A stretch of DNA of 64,000 nt, taken from the NCBI RefSeq assembly GCF_902702935.1, contig NZ_LR738855.1, positions 2,108,001 to 2,172,000 of the forward strand, read 5' to 3'. Positions 27,105 to 36,561 of this stretch are shown one piece after another. The DNA comes from Corynebacterium rouxii (GTDB lineage: Bacteria > Actinomycetota > Actinomycetes > Mycobacteriales > Mycobacteriaceae). The notes beneath the pieces were generated by a model. That model searched no databases, was not told where the DNA came from, and saw only the letters and a program-made list of their open reading frames with translations. The translations under genes and the position numbers were made by a program. Within the stretch, counting starts at the first letter, position 1, and every line of letters starts with the position of its first letter.

Positions 27105-27333
27105 CCGTCTGCCGCAACACTGAGGTAGGAAATTAGGAACGCCATCGACGTTGGTGTGTACTGCGGCGCGCAGTGCGCCGGCCACCTCATAGCAAACCCC
27201 TCTCCAACTTGACCACAAACGTATCGATCACGGACAACTTACAGGGTTCGTTGTATTCGTTGAGGAAAATCATATTCTCAGCCATGGACCGCATCCCAAA
27301 ACGTGGGCGCGGCATGTTCGAACAAGCGTTGGG
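27105..27333. other. Non-coding gap in the defence island
   Basis: This stretch between the Abi remnant and the restriction-modification gene shows no convincing coding frame, repeat or terminator. It probably contains further decayed sequence. Confidence 0.4.
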
Positions 27334-30191
27334 TTAATTGTTGGTGAGTTTCGCGTAATTGGCGAACAGTAGCTCCTGGCGCTGCCGTTCGGTGGTCAGC
27401 TTGCGCGGAGCACCAAAAGCTTTATCGACTTCCCGGTCGAGCGCGTCGTGCGCCTTCACCAACTCCGGCGCCATGACCAACGGGTTGTAGTGCTCGGCAA
27501 GAGATCGCTCCGGGTGCAGGGCGCGAGCGTCGAGAACTTTCTGCCCAGCCTTAATAATCCGCTCGCGCGTCTTCTCATCCAGTTCGGGGACTGGGAAAGT
27601 ATTCCACGTCAGGGTGCTGGAGAAACGATAATCCGATTTGATTCTTCCGCCTACAGTTCTTTGCCAAATGATGAACATCGATGAAGAAATGAAGCCGAAT
27701 TGTAGCCCGTCTGGGTCAGATACCAGCATGTTGGCATCTCCGCAGATTACTGAGGGAGGGTTGATTTGAACAGTCCAGTATTTGCGGGTTTCACTAACGT
27801 GGCGAGGAATAGCTACATAATCTGTGGCAGGTTGGCGTATCTCGCCGAACAAGTGCGGTGTATCAGCAAGCTTCTTTGTCGCTGCGCGAGTGCTCCTATT
27901 TCTATGCTGTTGGACTGCTGTGACAGCTTCCTTGAGGGTCACTGATTTGGATATGTCGGAAGGGGAAAAGTCGTCTCCCGCCATCCAAAAACACCAACGG
28001 TCTACTTTCCGGATTAGCTCTTGAGCGCCTATAAAACGACGCACGTATTTCATAGCAATAGGATCATTGTCTGGGTGCGCTGTCCCTGCTTTGGGGACGA
28101 GATAACCCCCATCATTCGGCATGCTTCCAAAAACAGCGGACGCGAGACTAGGTGACAATACCGCGTTTCGGGTTTCGACTAGGACATTTGCCCCGTCCGC
28201 TAGATAAGCGTTAATCCCATGCTCCACGCTGAGTTCTACAGGTTCGCCCTTCACGTCTGGGTAATCCCACAGTCGTTGTTTTACGCCACAATCACGCGTG
28301 AATCCGATAATGACACAGTGAACGGCGGCTTTGCCTGGGGCTTCGGAGTCCCATTTAAATGTGCGGTGGGCGAACTTAATTCGCCAGTTCTCTCGCTGCA
28401 GTGGGCCGAACAATGCCGGTACAGGCTGACCTTGGGAAATCGAGTTCGTAGTCACGAACGCGAACTCACCAGAACGGCTCGCTAATAAATCCTTTGCCTT
28501 TGCGTGCCAGCCGGTGACGTAATCGAGTTGATTGGCTCCCTTGGAATTGGACCAAGCTCTATTTAGCTCGGCCTTTTGTTGCTTGCTCATCAAGCGCGCA
28601 CCAATAAACGGCGGGTTGCCGAAGATAAACGTCTCCCCCCCCCCGCCGATTCGGGTAGCACCTCGCCCCAGTCCACGCCTAGGGCGTTGCCGTGGTGAAT
28701 ATGTGCGGTGATGCTAATTGGCAGGCGCTGTGGCGGCCTGCCAACAGCATTCGCCAGCTCCTTGTTGGCTTGATGGTCAACAAGGAACATGGCGGTTTCA
28801 GCGATTTTTGCCGGCCACCAGTTCAACTCGAAGCCATAGAACTGCCCAATGGACAGCTTTTGCTCCCACTCAATATTCAGCGACATTCCCATCTCGCCAC
28901 GGCGCTGGCGTATAGCCACAATAAGGTCCGTTTCAATACGGCGCAGTTCTTTATAGGCGGTGAGCAGGAAGTTTCCCGCCCCACACGCCGGGTCGCAGAA
29001 AATATGGGTAGCCAGTGAGTCGCGGAATTCCTCTAACTTGCGCACTGGCGTGGCGGGGCTAGAGACCAGCTTGTCAGTCTGCTCGCGTAGCTCATCTAAG
29101 AAGAGCGGGCCGATAGTCTTCATGATGTTGGTCTTCGAAGTGTAGTGCTCACCATCGCCACGACGGGCTTCCTTGGACTTGACCAGCTGGAACAGGGAGC
29201 CAAAGACGGACACGTCGATTTTTGACCAGTCGAAGTCGCAGGCGTTGAGCAGGGCTTGGCGCATGGCGTAGTCGAAGTACTCCGGCTCCAACGTGTCGGC
29301 GAAGATAGCGCCGTTGACGTAGGGGAATTTCGCCAGGGTTCCAGGCAGTCGCTTAGAGCGCTTATCTTCTGGGGTGTTGAGGATACGGAATAGCTCGTTG
29401 AGCTGTGGGCCAAGTGACTCTGGGGTGGTTTCGTTACGCACGAAGTCCGCAAACAGGTGCGGGGTGTCCCAGAGTCCGGCGTCGTCTCCGAATAGGAGGA
29501 AAAGAATTCGGGTGAGGTAGACAGATGTGCGCATGACGCGCTCATCTTCTTCCTCCGGGGTAGTTGGGGCTTCATCGCCCACAGCTTCGTCTACATCGTC
29601 GCCATTCATCGCGCGAAACAAGTCAACCATCAGCCGTGATGCTTCAAGAGATGCTTGTTCTTCCTCGCGGTACTCGGAGGTCTCGTAATCGGCAAGGAAC
29701 GCGAGTTGCTCGACGTGATCGTCAATCTCGTCCAAGCTAAAAGTAACGTCCCAGTCTGCGGTATCGCCTACGTAGTCGCGGTTTAGGCGCGTGATGCGCA
29801 GGGTCTCAAAGTTAGAGCAGATGACGTAGGGCGGCAGCTGTGAGTTCGGGATAGTACCGCCCAACAAATAGTCCAGCGCCTGGTTGTGTGCATCGTCGAG
29901 GTTGACCCCGAGGGATTTTGCTTCGCCGATGACTTTGCCGGGCATGAACAAGTCGATTTTGCCGGTGCGTCCGGTCGATGCTCGTTTAGCACTGCGCTGG
30001 TAAAGGTAGATGTCGCGGGCGTTAATACCGAAGCAGTCGAGGAGGTCGCCCCAGAATTGTTGGTCATGGCTGGACTCCGTCGCCGGGCGATTCTCTGCCT
30101 TCCATTCCTCAATATGGGCAAGCCAGCGCACCTTGAATTCGGTGAGGTTGTGGCGGAGGGTTGCGCGGTCTAGGAGAGCAGAGGAAGTCAT
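27334..30191 (-). pseudogene. MmeI-like type IIG restriction-modification gene, interrupted at a 10-bp G/C run (OFF phase)
   Basis: Two minus-strand frames (start near 30191, and 28593-27334) together form one gene of about 952 residues, close to the 919 of MmeI. The N-terminal part carries GKIDLFMPGKVIGEAKS near residue 84, the PD-(D/E)xK nuclease site that aligns with MmeI. Then come helical spacers, methyltransferase motif I DPACGAGNF, motif IV NPPF, and the C-terminal target-recognition region with YNPLVMAPELVKAHDALDR. The frame breaks at ten consecutive C (plus strand 28635-28644), directly before ETFIFGNPPF. Eleven or eight residues restore the frame, ten or nine do not. The longer open frame to 30530 lacks family support, so I place the start at 30191. 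Both cleavage and methylation would be switched together. Confidence 0.85.
28635..28644. repeat. Mononucleotide C10/G10 tract in the type IIG gene
   Basis: Ten C on the plus strand encode AlaGlyGlyGly just before motif IV of the methyltransferase. Such runs slip during replication. The two frames meet exactly here and nowhere else, which identifies it as the switch point. Confidence 0.9.
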
Positions 30192-30610
30192 GTTAAAAGC
30201 ATATAAGCTGCCCTGCTCCTTCAAGGTTTCTTCAAGTGAGGTTTTATATAACTGCCTAGCGGCAGGGGAACCGTATATTGAAGTGCCCCGAGTTTTCTTC
30301 CAGGACTCGGGCGGCATGAAGCCGGTTTCTTCCAACCAAAACCGCAGTTCATCGAGCGTGCAGAGCTTATCGGTTACCCAGTGGCTATCCCAGGCGGTGT
30401 GCTCGGGGTTTTGGTAATCAGCTCGGAGTATCCGCTGTCGCCGTCGGCTGAGCGGCGTAGGGCAGGGGCTTGCGCCTGGCGTACCCGGTGCGGGTGAATG
30501 GCCCCGCGAGCGCCCACACGGCATGTGCATGCCCGTTTAAGGGGTTTTCAACCACCGCGTTAGGTCTCCAGCCGTCCCTGCCCCACAGCTAGCGGCAAAC
30601 ATCAAGGTTA
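30192..30610. other. Region upstream of the type IIG gene
   Basis: The minus-strand frame of the restriction-modification gene stays open to 30530 through a protein-like stretch (LDELRFWLEETGFMPPESW) and a GC-rich, low-complexity beginning. I see no ribosome-binding site for an upstream start. It may be a fragment of another gene fused in frame, or part of the promoter region. GC content is locally high at 30430-30530. Confidence 0.35.
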
Positions 30611-31055
30611 TGAAAGCACAGCGAGACATCATCGCAGAGCAAATAGCAAGCATGCTTGATGACTTCCTTCTTTCTGAGGTCTTGATGAGCATGCCTAGGA
30701 TCTGCATCAAGACCGCAGCGCAGATCCTACTGGAAAATATGGGGATAGCTGAGACTTTATAGTACAGGTCATCTAGCTGCTTACACCGGAATCACGCCGG
30801 TTACGCGACGATCCGGGTCCTCGATTCGCGGCGAAATTCCCCGCTAGGTCTGGACGCAATCGCTTGAAAAACGCTTTATTCTGTTCCACTTTCGTTGCGA
30901 TCCTTAACCATAAGCCGTCCCTGCAGCACTACGAACGTAAACGTCCCGAGGGCAAACGCCACAATGCTGCACTCATTTTTCTAGTCCGCCGTCGGTGCAA
31001 CATCATCTACACGATGGTGAAAAACAAGGAGCTCTTCCGTGAAATACCTCCATAG
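30611..31055 (+). pseudogene. Degenerate IS110-family transposase (C-terminal half)
   Basis: Peptides in successive frames match the Transposase_20 region of IS110 proteins: LLSEVLMSMPRICIKTAAQILLE from ATG 30611, then GITPVTRRSGSSIRGE near 30790-30835. It ends with the typical HYERKRPEGKRHNAALIFLVRRRCNIIYTM at 30920-31015. Several stops and frame changes break it and the N-terminal DEDD part is missing. No ends of the element could be set, as IS110 lacks clear inverted repeats. Confidence 0.7.
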
Positions 31056-31095
31056 GCAATCGGGGGTCAAGCGATTTGAGATAACACATAAAAAA

Positions 31096-31119
31096 ATAAG
31101 GGCCCCGCAGGGCCCTTAT
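31096..31119 (-). terminator. fbaA terminator
   Basis: ATAAGGGCCC and GGGCCCTTAT form a perfect 10-bp stem with a 4-base loop, followed in the fbaA direction by seven T. It lies 17 bases past the fbaA stop. Confidence 0.92.
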
Positions 31120-31135
31120 CCTTTATTAGCTGGAA

Positions 31136-32170
31136 TTACTTGCTCAAAGTAGTTCCAACAGAGTGCAGATCTTGGCAAGCCTCGATGACGCGGTCAGCCA
31201 TAGCCTGCTCAGCCTTCTTCATGTAGGAGCGTGGGTCGTAGACCTTCTTGTTTCCTACTTCGCCGTCGATCTTGAGCACACCGTCGTAGTTGGTGAACAT
31301 GTGGGTGACGATTGGGCGGGTGAATGCGTACTGGGTGTCGGTGTCAACGTTCATCTTGATAACGCCGTAGCCGAGTGCCTCTTCGATCTTTTCCTTCTCG
31401 GAGCCGGAGCCACCGTGGAAGACGAAGTCGAATGGGAGTGCGGAGTCATCCAGACCCAGCTTCTTGCGAGCAACCTTCTGGCCCTCAAGGAGGACCTCTG
31501 GGCGTAGCTTGACGTTACCTGGCTTGTACACACCGTGGACGTTGCCGAAGGTAGCAGCGAGCAGATAGCGGCCCTTTTCACCGGTGCCGAGAGCGTCGAT
31601 GGTTTTTTCAAAGTCCTCTGGGGAAGTGTAGAGGTTAGCGCCAGCCTTGGCTTCAACACCGTCTTCTTCGCCGCCGACAACACCGATCTCAGCTTCAAGA
31701 ATGATGTGGGCCTTGCGTGCCTTCTCTAGCAGCTCCTGCGCAATGACGAGGTTCTCGTCGATCGGAATTGCGGAACCATCCCACATGTGGGACTGGAATA
31801 GTGGCTGCTCGCCGCGGTCTACGCGCTCCTGAGAGATGGCGATGAGTGGGCGAACGTACTCGTCAAGAACTTCCTTCTGGCAGTGGTCGGTATGCAGTGC
31901 AACGTTGATGCCGTAGTGCTTTGCTGCCTCATGTGCGAAGGCTGCCAGCGCGCAAGCGCCTGCAACCTTATTCTTAACGGATAGACCGGAGCCAAATTCT
32001 GCGCCACCTGTAGAGAACTGGATGATGCCGTCGGACTCCGCCTCAGCAAATCCACGCAATGCTGCGTTGATGGTTTCAGAGGAGGTGCAGTTGATGGCTG
32101 GGTAGGCGAATCCGCCTGCCTTAGCGCGGTCAAGCATCTCGTTATAGACCTCTGGTGTTGCGATAGGCAT
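31136..32170 (-). CDS. fbaA: Class II fructose-bisphosphate aldolase
   Basis: The 344-residue glycolytic enzyme cleaves fructose 1,6-bisphosphate to DHAP and glyceraldehyde 3-phosphate with zinc. HTDHCQKEVLDEYVRPL near residue 100 carries the zinc His and catalytic Asp, EAEIGVVGGEEDGVE near 160-175 the family core, and FVFHGGSGSEKEKI near 255 the phosphate-binding Gly/Ser loop. The length is that of actinobacterial Fda/Fba. GGAGG lies 8 bases before the ATG and a strong terminator follows, so it is a single-gene unit. Confidence 0.98.
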   Translation of the reverse strand: MPIATPEVYNEMLDRAKAGGFAYPAINCTSSETINAALRGFAEAESDGIIQFSTGGAEFGSGLSVKNKVAGACALAAFAHEAAKHYGINVALHTDHCQKEVLDEYVRPLIAISQERVDRGEQPLFQSHMWDGSAIPIDENLVIAQELLEKARKAHIILEAEIGVVGGEEDGVEAKAGANLYTSPEDFEKTIDALGTGEKGRYLLAATFGNVHGVYKPGNVKLRPEVLLEGQKVARKKLGLDDSALPFDFVFHGGSGSEKEKIEEALGYGVIKMNVDTDTQYAFTRPIVTHMFTNYDGVLKIDGEVGNKKVYDPRSYMKKAEQAMADRVIEACQDLHSVGTTLSK

Positions 32171-32288
32171 GAAGTAATCCTCCAGTGGGTTGTATTTATT
32201 TGCTCGATACCAAGTATGCCAGCGTTAGCACGAGAATGCTTCCCATATCCCAAATTTTTTCGGAGACAAATCCCACACAATCGGGCAT

Positions 32289-33434
32289 TTAGCCAACTAA
32301 TGAGACACGAGCTGCTGCTTCCAGCAGCATCCAACCGGAAAGCTGCACCGACAAATCGCGCTCGTCGATACGCACAACCCGCACGATGTCGCTCAACGCG
32401 CTTCCACCCACACCGTAGTTGTGTGGCAAGCGTGCATCATCACACCAGTCGGTAGCAAAAACCGGCAGGCCGTCTACCTCAAGGCGGTGCTCCCACAGGC
32501 TTTCCGCAGAGGCCATCACCAAGCGTTTAGCGATCTTCTTCGTCGCAATGTTCGCTGGGCTGTCTTCTGGCAACCGCACGGCAGCGTCAGCAAGATAACG
32601 CATCAAAATACCCTTGAACAGGCCACCATCGCCGTCGCCGGTAGCTACGTTGATCACTCCCTCAGGGGTCGCCATCTCCTTAGCCACCGCGTGGATCACC
32701 GCACGGGCATGCGCCAGGTACTGAACAGACTCCTCAAACGGCAAGGCCTCCGCGATCTCTATGCAGGCACCGATCACCACGCCTTGGCAGTAGGGGTACA
32801 CGGGATCGACGATCTCTGGGCCGCGCATGCTCATGCGCAAACCATCCATGACCAGGCCTTTGTCGTTGATCAGGTTGTCAAAGATCCAGTCCACAAGTTT
32901 GCGAGCCTGCTCTACTTCCCCATTACGAGCCAGCATGATCGCCGCCGGACCGTTGGTGGGCACATTGAAAAAATGCTCGCCGACTCGCCACGGCAACACA
33001 CCTTGAATGTCGTCCTGGCCTGCAGCAATGTTGCCTTCCAACACACGCAAGTACTCACGCTTGGCACGCTTATTCAAACGACGCTCACGGTCAAGAGCCA
33101 ACGCCAGCCACGACTTATCGTCGTAGTAGTTGTTCTTAGTCAACCGGCCCAGATTACGCAGGCGAATGCCCACAATGGTGTCGCGAATGCGCTGCTTACG
33201 GGCCTTGGTGGCGCGTCGCGAGGCGGCGTCGATAAGGCAATCCAAGTAGTGCGCCTGCCACCAGTAATGCCAGCGGTAGAACAGGCGCTCCTTCGCCGTG
33301 GGCGGCCACGCCACTACCGCAAGATTAGTCCGCGGTAGCATCCACAGTCGCGACGCATGGCGCTCATTGATTGCAGATTCTGCAAGGTCAGCACGGTGTA
33401 GCCACATCTCGTTCACGAGTGTGAAATCTACCAT
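32289..33434 (-). CDS. Glycoside hydrolase family 76 (alpha-1,6-mannanase-like) protein
   Basis: The 381-residue protein shows the GH76 signature NYYDDKSWLALALDR near residue 103, with the catalytic Asp pair, and VYPYCQGVVIGACIE near 220, equivalent to the usual YNQGV motif. No signal peptide is evident, so it appears cytoplasmic, which is unusual for a mannanase but common for corynebacterial members. It might process mannose-containing envelope glycolipid precursors; this is inference. Its start overlaps the stop of the trmH-like gene by seven bases, so the two are co-translated. Confidence 0.85.
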   Translation of the reverse strand: MVDFTLVNEMWLHRADLAESAINERHASRLWMLPRTNLAVVAWPPTAKERLFYRWHYWWQAHYLDCLIDAASRRATKARKQRIRDTIVGIRLRNLGRLTKNNYYDDKSWLALALDRERRLNKRAKREYLRVLEGNIAAGQDDIQGVLPWRVGEHFFNVPTNGPAAIMLARNGEVEQARKLVDWIFDNLINDKGLVMDGLRMSMRGPEIVDPVYPYCQGVVIGACIEIAEALPFEESVQYLAHARAVIHAVAKEMATPEGVINVATGDGDGGLFKGILMRYLADAAVRLPEDSPANIATKKIAKRLVMASAESLWEHRLEVDGLPVFATDWCDDARLPHNYGVGGSALSDIVRVVRIDERDLSVQLSGWMLLEAAARVSLVG

Positions 33435-34096
33435 GCATTGTCAAGATCGGCGTGCTGTCTGATCCACGCATGCATCGCAATACCCGCGGCTACACCCGCA
33501 TTGATCGACCGCGTCGAACCAAACTGGGCAATCGAGCAGGTCATCCGCGCATTATCCTGCGCCTCCTGCGTCACCCCAGGGCCTTCTTGACCAAACAGCA
33601 ACAAGCAACGCTCAGGCAACTCGGCAGTCTCCAAGGGTACACACCCTGGGGTGTTATCGATCGCCACGATGGTAAGGCCTTGCTGCTTAGCCCACGCCAC
33701 GACGTCGGCAGTCGTGGGATGGTGCATAAGGTGCTGATAGCGGTCGGTCACCATCGCTCCACGGCGATTCCAGCGCTTGCGCCCCACAATGTGCACGGTA
33801 TCAACCGCGAACGCATTAGCGGTACGCACCACGGTGCCAATGTTGGCATCGTTTTCGAAGTTCTCGATCGCAATATGCAAGCAGTGACGACGCATATCAA
33901 TATCCGCGCGGATCGCCTCACGCGACCAATAACGGTAAGCATCCACAACGTTGCGACGATCACCGTTTTCCAGCAGCTCCGGATCAAACCGAGGATCAGT
34001 TGCCTCCTCATGGGGGTGCTCCTCAGCCCACGGCCCTACCCCGTGGCGACCTTCGCCCCACTCCGTAGGCCCAGCAACCTGCTCAGGGTTAAGCAA
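33428..34096 (-). CDS. TrmH/SpoU-family RNA 2'-O-methyltransferase
   Basis: The 222-residue SPOUT protein has the three SpoU motifs: NIGTVVRTANAFAVDTVHIVG near residue 80, CLLLFGQEGPGVT near 165, and CSIAQFGSTRSINAGVAAGIAMHAW near 185-210. The family methylates ribose of tRNA or rRNA using S-adenosylmethionine with a deep trefoil knot. The exact target is not readable. The start overlaps pyrE by eight bases and the stop overlaps the GH76 gene. Confidence 0.9.
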   Translation of the reverse strand: MLNPEQVAGPTEWGEGRHGVGPWAEEHPHEEATDPRFDPELLENGDRRNVVDAYRYWSREAIRADIDMRRHCLHIAIENFENDANIGTVVRTANAFAVDTVHIVGRKRWNRRGAMVTDRYQHLMHHPTTADVVAWAKQQGLTIVAIDNTPGCVPLETAELPERCLLLFGQEGPGVTQEAQDNARMTCSIAQFGSTRSINAGVAAGIAMHAWIRQHADLDNAW

Positions 34097-34622
34097 GACC
34101 CAAGTCCTCCAAGCCCAAAATGTAGCGGTACTCCAAGCCCTCCGCAGCGATCACATCGGCAGCGCCAGTAGCACGATCCACAACGGTTGCTACGCCCACA
34201 ACCTCAGCGCCCGCCTCACGCAGCGCCTTGACAGCGGTCAGTGGAGAGTTACCAGTCGTGGTGGTGTCTTCCACCACCAGCACCTTCTTGCCCACTACAT
34301 CGGGGCCCTCAATGCGACGCTGCATGCCGTGCTTCTTAGCCTCTTTACGCACCACAAACGCATGGATTTCGCGGCCATCAGCATGCATAACGGAGGTAGC
34401 CACTGGGTCGGCACCCAAGGTCAAACCACCCACGGCCACATAGTCCCAGTCGGCAGTCAGCTCACGCAGCAGCTCACCAATCAGGCGAGAAGCGCGGGCG
34501 TGCAAGGTAGCACGACGCAGATCAACGTAGTAATCCGCTTCCTTTCCAGACGACAACGTAACCTTGCCGTGAACAACGGCGAGTTCCTTGACCAGCTCTG
34601 CAAGTTCGGCCTTTTTGGACAT
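34089..34622 (-). CDS. pyrE: Orotate phosphoribosyltransferase
   Basis: The 177-residue enzyme transfers orotate to PRPP to make OMP in pyrimidine synthesis. The PRPP-binding motif VLVVEDTTTTGNSPL near residue 110 and the hood region near 70 (GLTLGADPVATSVMH) are clear. It is the short actinobacterial type. It heads a leftward three-gene unit with the trmH-like and GH76 genes through overlapping starts and stops. Confidence 0.96.
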   Translation of the reverse strand: MSKKAELAELVKELAVVHGKVTLSSGKEADYYVDLRRATLHARASRLIGELLRELTADWDYVAVGGLTLGADPVATSVMHADGREIHAFVVRKEAKKHGMQRRIEGPDVVGKKVLVVEDTTTTGNSPLTAVKALREAGAEVVGVATVVDRATGAADVIAAEGLEYRYILGLEDLGLA

Positions 34623-34677
34623 GCGCGGAGGCTCCTTAAGATTCCAATGAAATATCCCAGCACTTATGTGCAGTCTC

Positions 34678-35592
34678 TCATTCTAAAGGGTTGCGCCCCA
34701 GCTCCGCTGAAAGGTCGTCAAATATGCTCGACCCCTTACTCAAATCACGGATCACCCGTGTGCCCTGAAAATCGCTCGCCTTGGGCATAGCGCCATCAGC
34801 AATAGCGTCCACATCGTCATCACCGATCTCACGATCAGCAACCACCCCCAAGCTCTTCGCCGCCGCACGGGTAGGTAACTCCACCGGTTTTTCCTTACGC
34901 TCCACCACCGGCAACGTAGGCACCGGATCGTCCAGATCCTCTTCCTCTTTCTCCGGAGCTGTAGGCAACGAACGCGAGGGATCACAGTCACTTAGATCGA
35001 TCGGTTGCACAGCACCAGCGCGCGGGGGGAGCACGCGGGCGGCGTCGGAAAGCGTGGCCAACACGGGGATGGTTGCGTCCCAATCATCGCCGGTGGCAGT
35101 GGCAGCAAACTGCACCAACGCCCAATCCGACTCGATCCACAACGCCCCCACGGTAGCGGGCAATGCTGAAAACGCGCTGGTCACACGCTCTTCGATCAAG
35201 CGTTCCGCCGCGGGCGCGTCCGTGCTGAACACCCGAAACTCCCCCACTGTGGTCACCGGCACCAAGTCCTCAGCATCCGACTCCGTCGCGTTACGACGCG
35301 CATCTACAACCACATCGGAGGCAACCGGGCGGCGCATGGCCATCACAGTGACCCCCGCCAGCTCCAGCAGATGCACCTCATAGCCAGAAGCAATACCACT
35401 GACCACATTCTTTGCTGCCACCCCGCCAGCGGCGGCACCACGAGTCCACTCATCCGTCAAAAATGCATCGGACTTGGTGTATTCAAAGCTCTTCTGGGCA
35501 GCCCACTGTTGCTTTGCAGATTGCTTCGGTGGCAGTACAAGCAGCACAACACCAATAACAAGAAGTACGGCAGCAGCAAAGATAAAAATCAT
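34678..35592 (-). CDS. Hypothetical membrane-anchored protein
   Basis: The 304-residue product opens with a single hydrophobic anchor (residues 2-20, ending VLPPKQ), followed by a soluble domain of about 170 residues with mixed strands and helices and an acidic, Pro-rich C-terminal third (KEEEDLDDPVPTLP). I do not recognise the family. The anchor is probably uncleaved with the rest in the cytoplasm, because positive charges follow it. Its ATG overlaps the stop of the rhodanese-like gene by one base (TAATG), so they are translationally coupled. Confidence 0.7.
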   Translation of the reverse strand: MIFIFAAAVLLVIGVVLLVLPPKQSAKQQWAAQKSFEYTKSDAFLTDEWTRGAAAGGVAAKNVVSGIASGYEVHLLELAGVTVMAMRRPVASDVVVDARRNATESDAEDLVPVTTVGEFRVFSTDAPAAERLIEERVTSAFSALPATVGALWIESDWALVQFAATATGDDWDATIPVLATLSDAARVLPPRAGAVQPIDLSDCDPSRSLPTAPEKEEEDLDDPVPTLPVVERKEKPVELPTRAAAKSLGVVADREIGDDDVDAIADGAMPKASDFQGTRVIRDLSKGSSIFDDLSAELGRNPLE

Positions 35593-36416
35593 TAACGTTC
35601 CACAGGGTTCTTCGGGTTAGCAGACCACTGCGACCAGCCACCAATGTAGTGACGAGGCGTGCCCAAACCAGCAATATTCATCGCAATGATGGCCTGAGCA
35701 GAGTGGTTACCCGAACCAGAGTAGATGATAACGTCGTCAGCCGAATGAACACCTACCCCTGCGAAGATCTCACGGATCTCCTCCGGCGACTTAAACAAGC
35801 CCTCCTCAGTGAGCAAATCACGCGAAGGAACATTCACCGCACCAGGAATATGGCCAGCCTTAAGATCCAAGCGCTCCTTGCACCCGCCAAAACGGTTCGA
35901 CTCACGAGCATCAATCAAAATGCCCTTGTGAGCGCGCACATCTTCAATCGTAGCAACAGGCATATGGCCCAAATCTGGCTTAATCGTGGAGTAACCATGT
36001 GGGTTACCAGGGCCACCAAGCGTCTCATGGCCGGCAGCCTCCCACGCCTGCTGGCCACCATCCAAAATCACAACATCCTGCACACCGGCCCACTTAAGAA
36101 CCCACCACGCACGAGCAGCATACAACCCACGCTGATTGTCATAGACCACCACCTGGCGGTCCTTAGTCAACCCCCACTGCACAAACCAACGAGCAAGCAC
36201 ATCCTGCGTAGGCAGCGGATTACGCCCCTCCGCAGAACTAGGTGCCGACGCCAACGCCGCCGCAGTATCACAAAAACGCGCCGTACTGATGTGCTCCGAG
36301 TTAAACTGCGCATAGCCGCCGCCCTCCTGAGCAGACCACAGGCTTGCAAGGATGATATTGTTGCTGCCCTTATTAATACGCTGGGCCAGCTCGTCAATGC
36401 TGATAGTGATACTCAT
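35592..36416 (-). CDS. Rhodanese-like sulfurtransferase with Ser in place of catalytic Cys
   Basis: The product of about 274 residues has two rhodanese domains, as in thiosulfate or mercaptopyruvate sulfurtransferases. Domain 1 includes VVVYDNQRGLYAARAWWVLKWAG. Domain 2 includes the IDARESNRFGG and AGHIPGAVNVP motifs that mark active enzymes of this group. At the active-site loop, however, the sequence is VIIYSGSGNHSAQ. The residue where family members place the persulfide-forming Cys is Ser (codon TCT). The protein may thus be inactive as a sulfurtransferase or use another role. The start at 36416 follows the usual beginning MSITISIDEL; earlier starts to 36497 are possible. Confidence 0.85.
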   Translation of the reverse strand: MSITISIDELAQRINKGSNNIILASLWSAQEGGGYAQFNSEHISTARFCDTAAALASAPSSAEGRNPLPTQDVLARWFVQWGLTKDRQVVVYDNQRGLYAARAWWVLKWAGVQDVVILDGGQQAWEAAGHETLGGPGNPHGYSTIKPDLGHMPVATIEDVRAHKGILIDARESNRFGGCKERLDLKAGHIPGAVNVPSRDLLTEEGLFKSPEEIREIFAGVGVHSADDVIIYSGSGNHSAQAIIAMNIAGLGTPRHYIGGWSQWSANPKNPVER

Positions 36417-36561
36417 ATCCCCGAAGTCTATCCACTTTCGCCCGCTTATGTCCGAATCAGTCTGTTCCATACATCGTGATCGCATGTTTTTCCGCACAGT
36501 GCGCTACAAACCACCAGCACACACCCTTTTATTCAAACCTGCTACCAAAGTGTGTTTTTTA

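Noticed and set aside
28590..30530. Treating the N-terminal and C-terminal methyltransferase frames as separate restriction and modification subunits
   Set aside because: Each half lacks essential methyltransferase motifs, and the break lies in a mononucleotide run inside a conserved motif block, so one interrupted gene explains the data better.
32421..33338. Plus-strand open frame of 305 codons
   Set aside because: It is antisense to the GH76 gene, which carries the catalytic DD motif; the antisense product is His/Arg-rich and unlike a protein.
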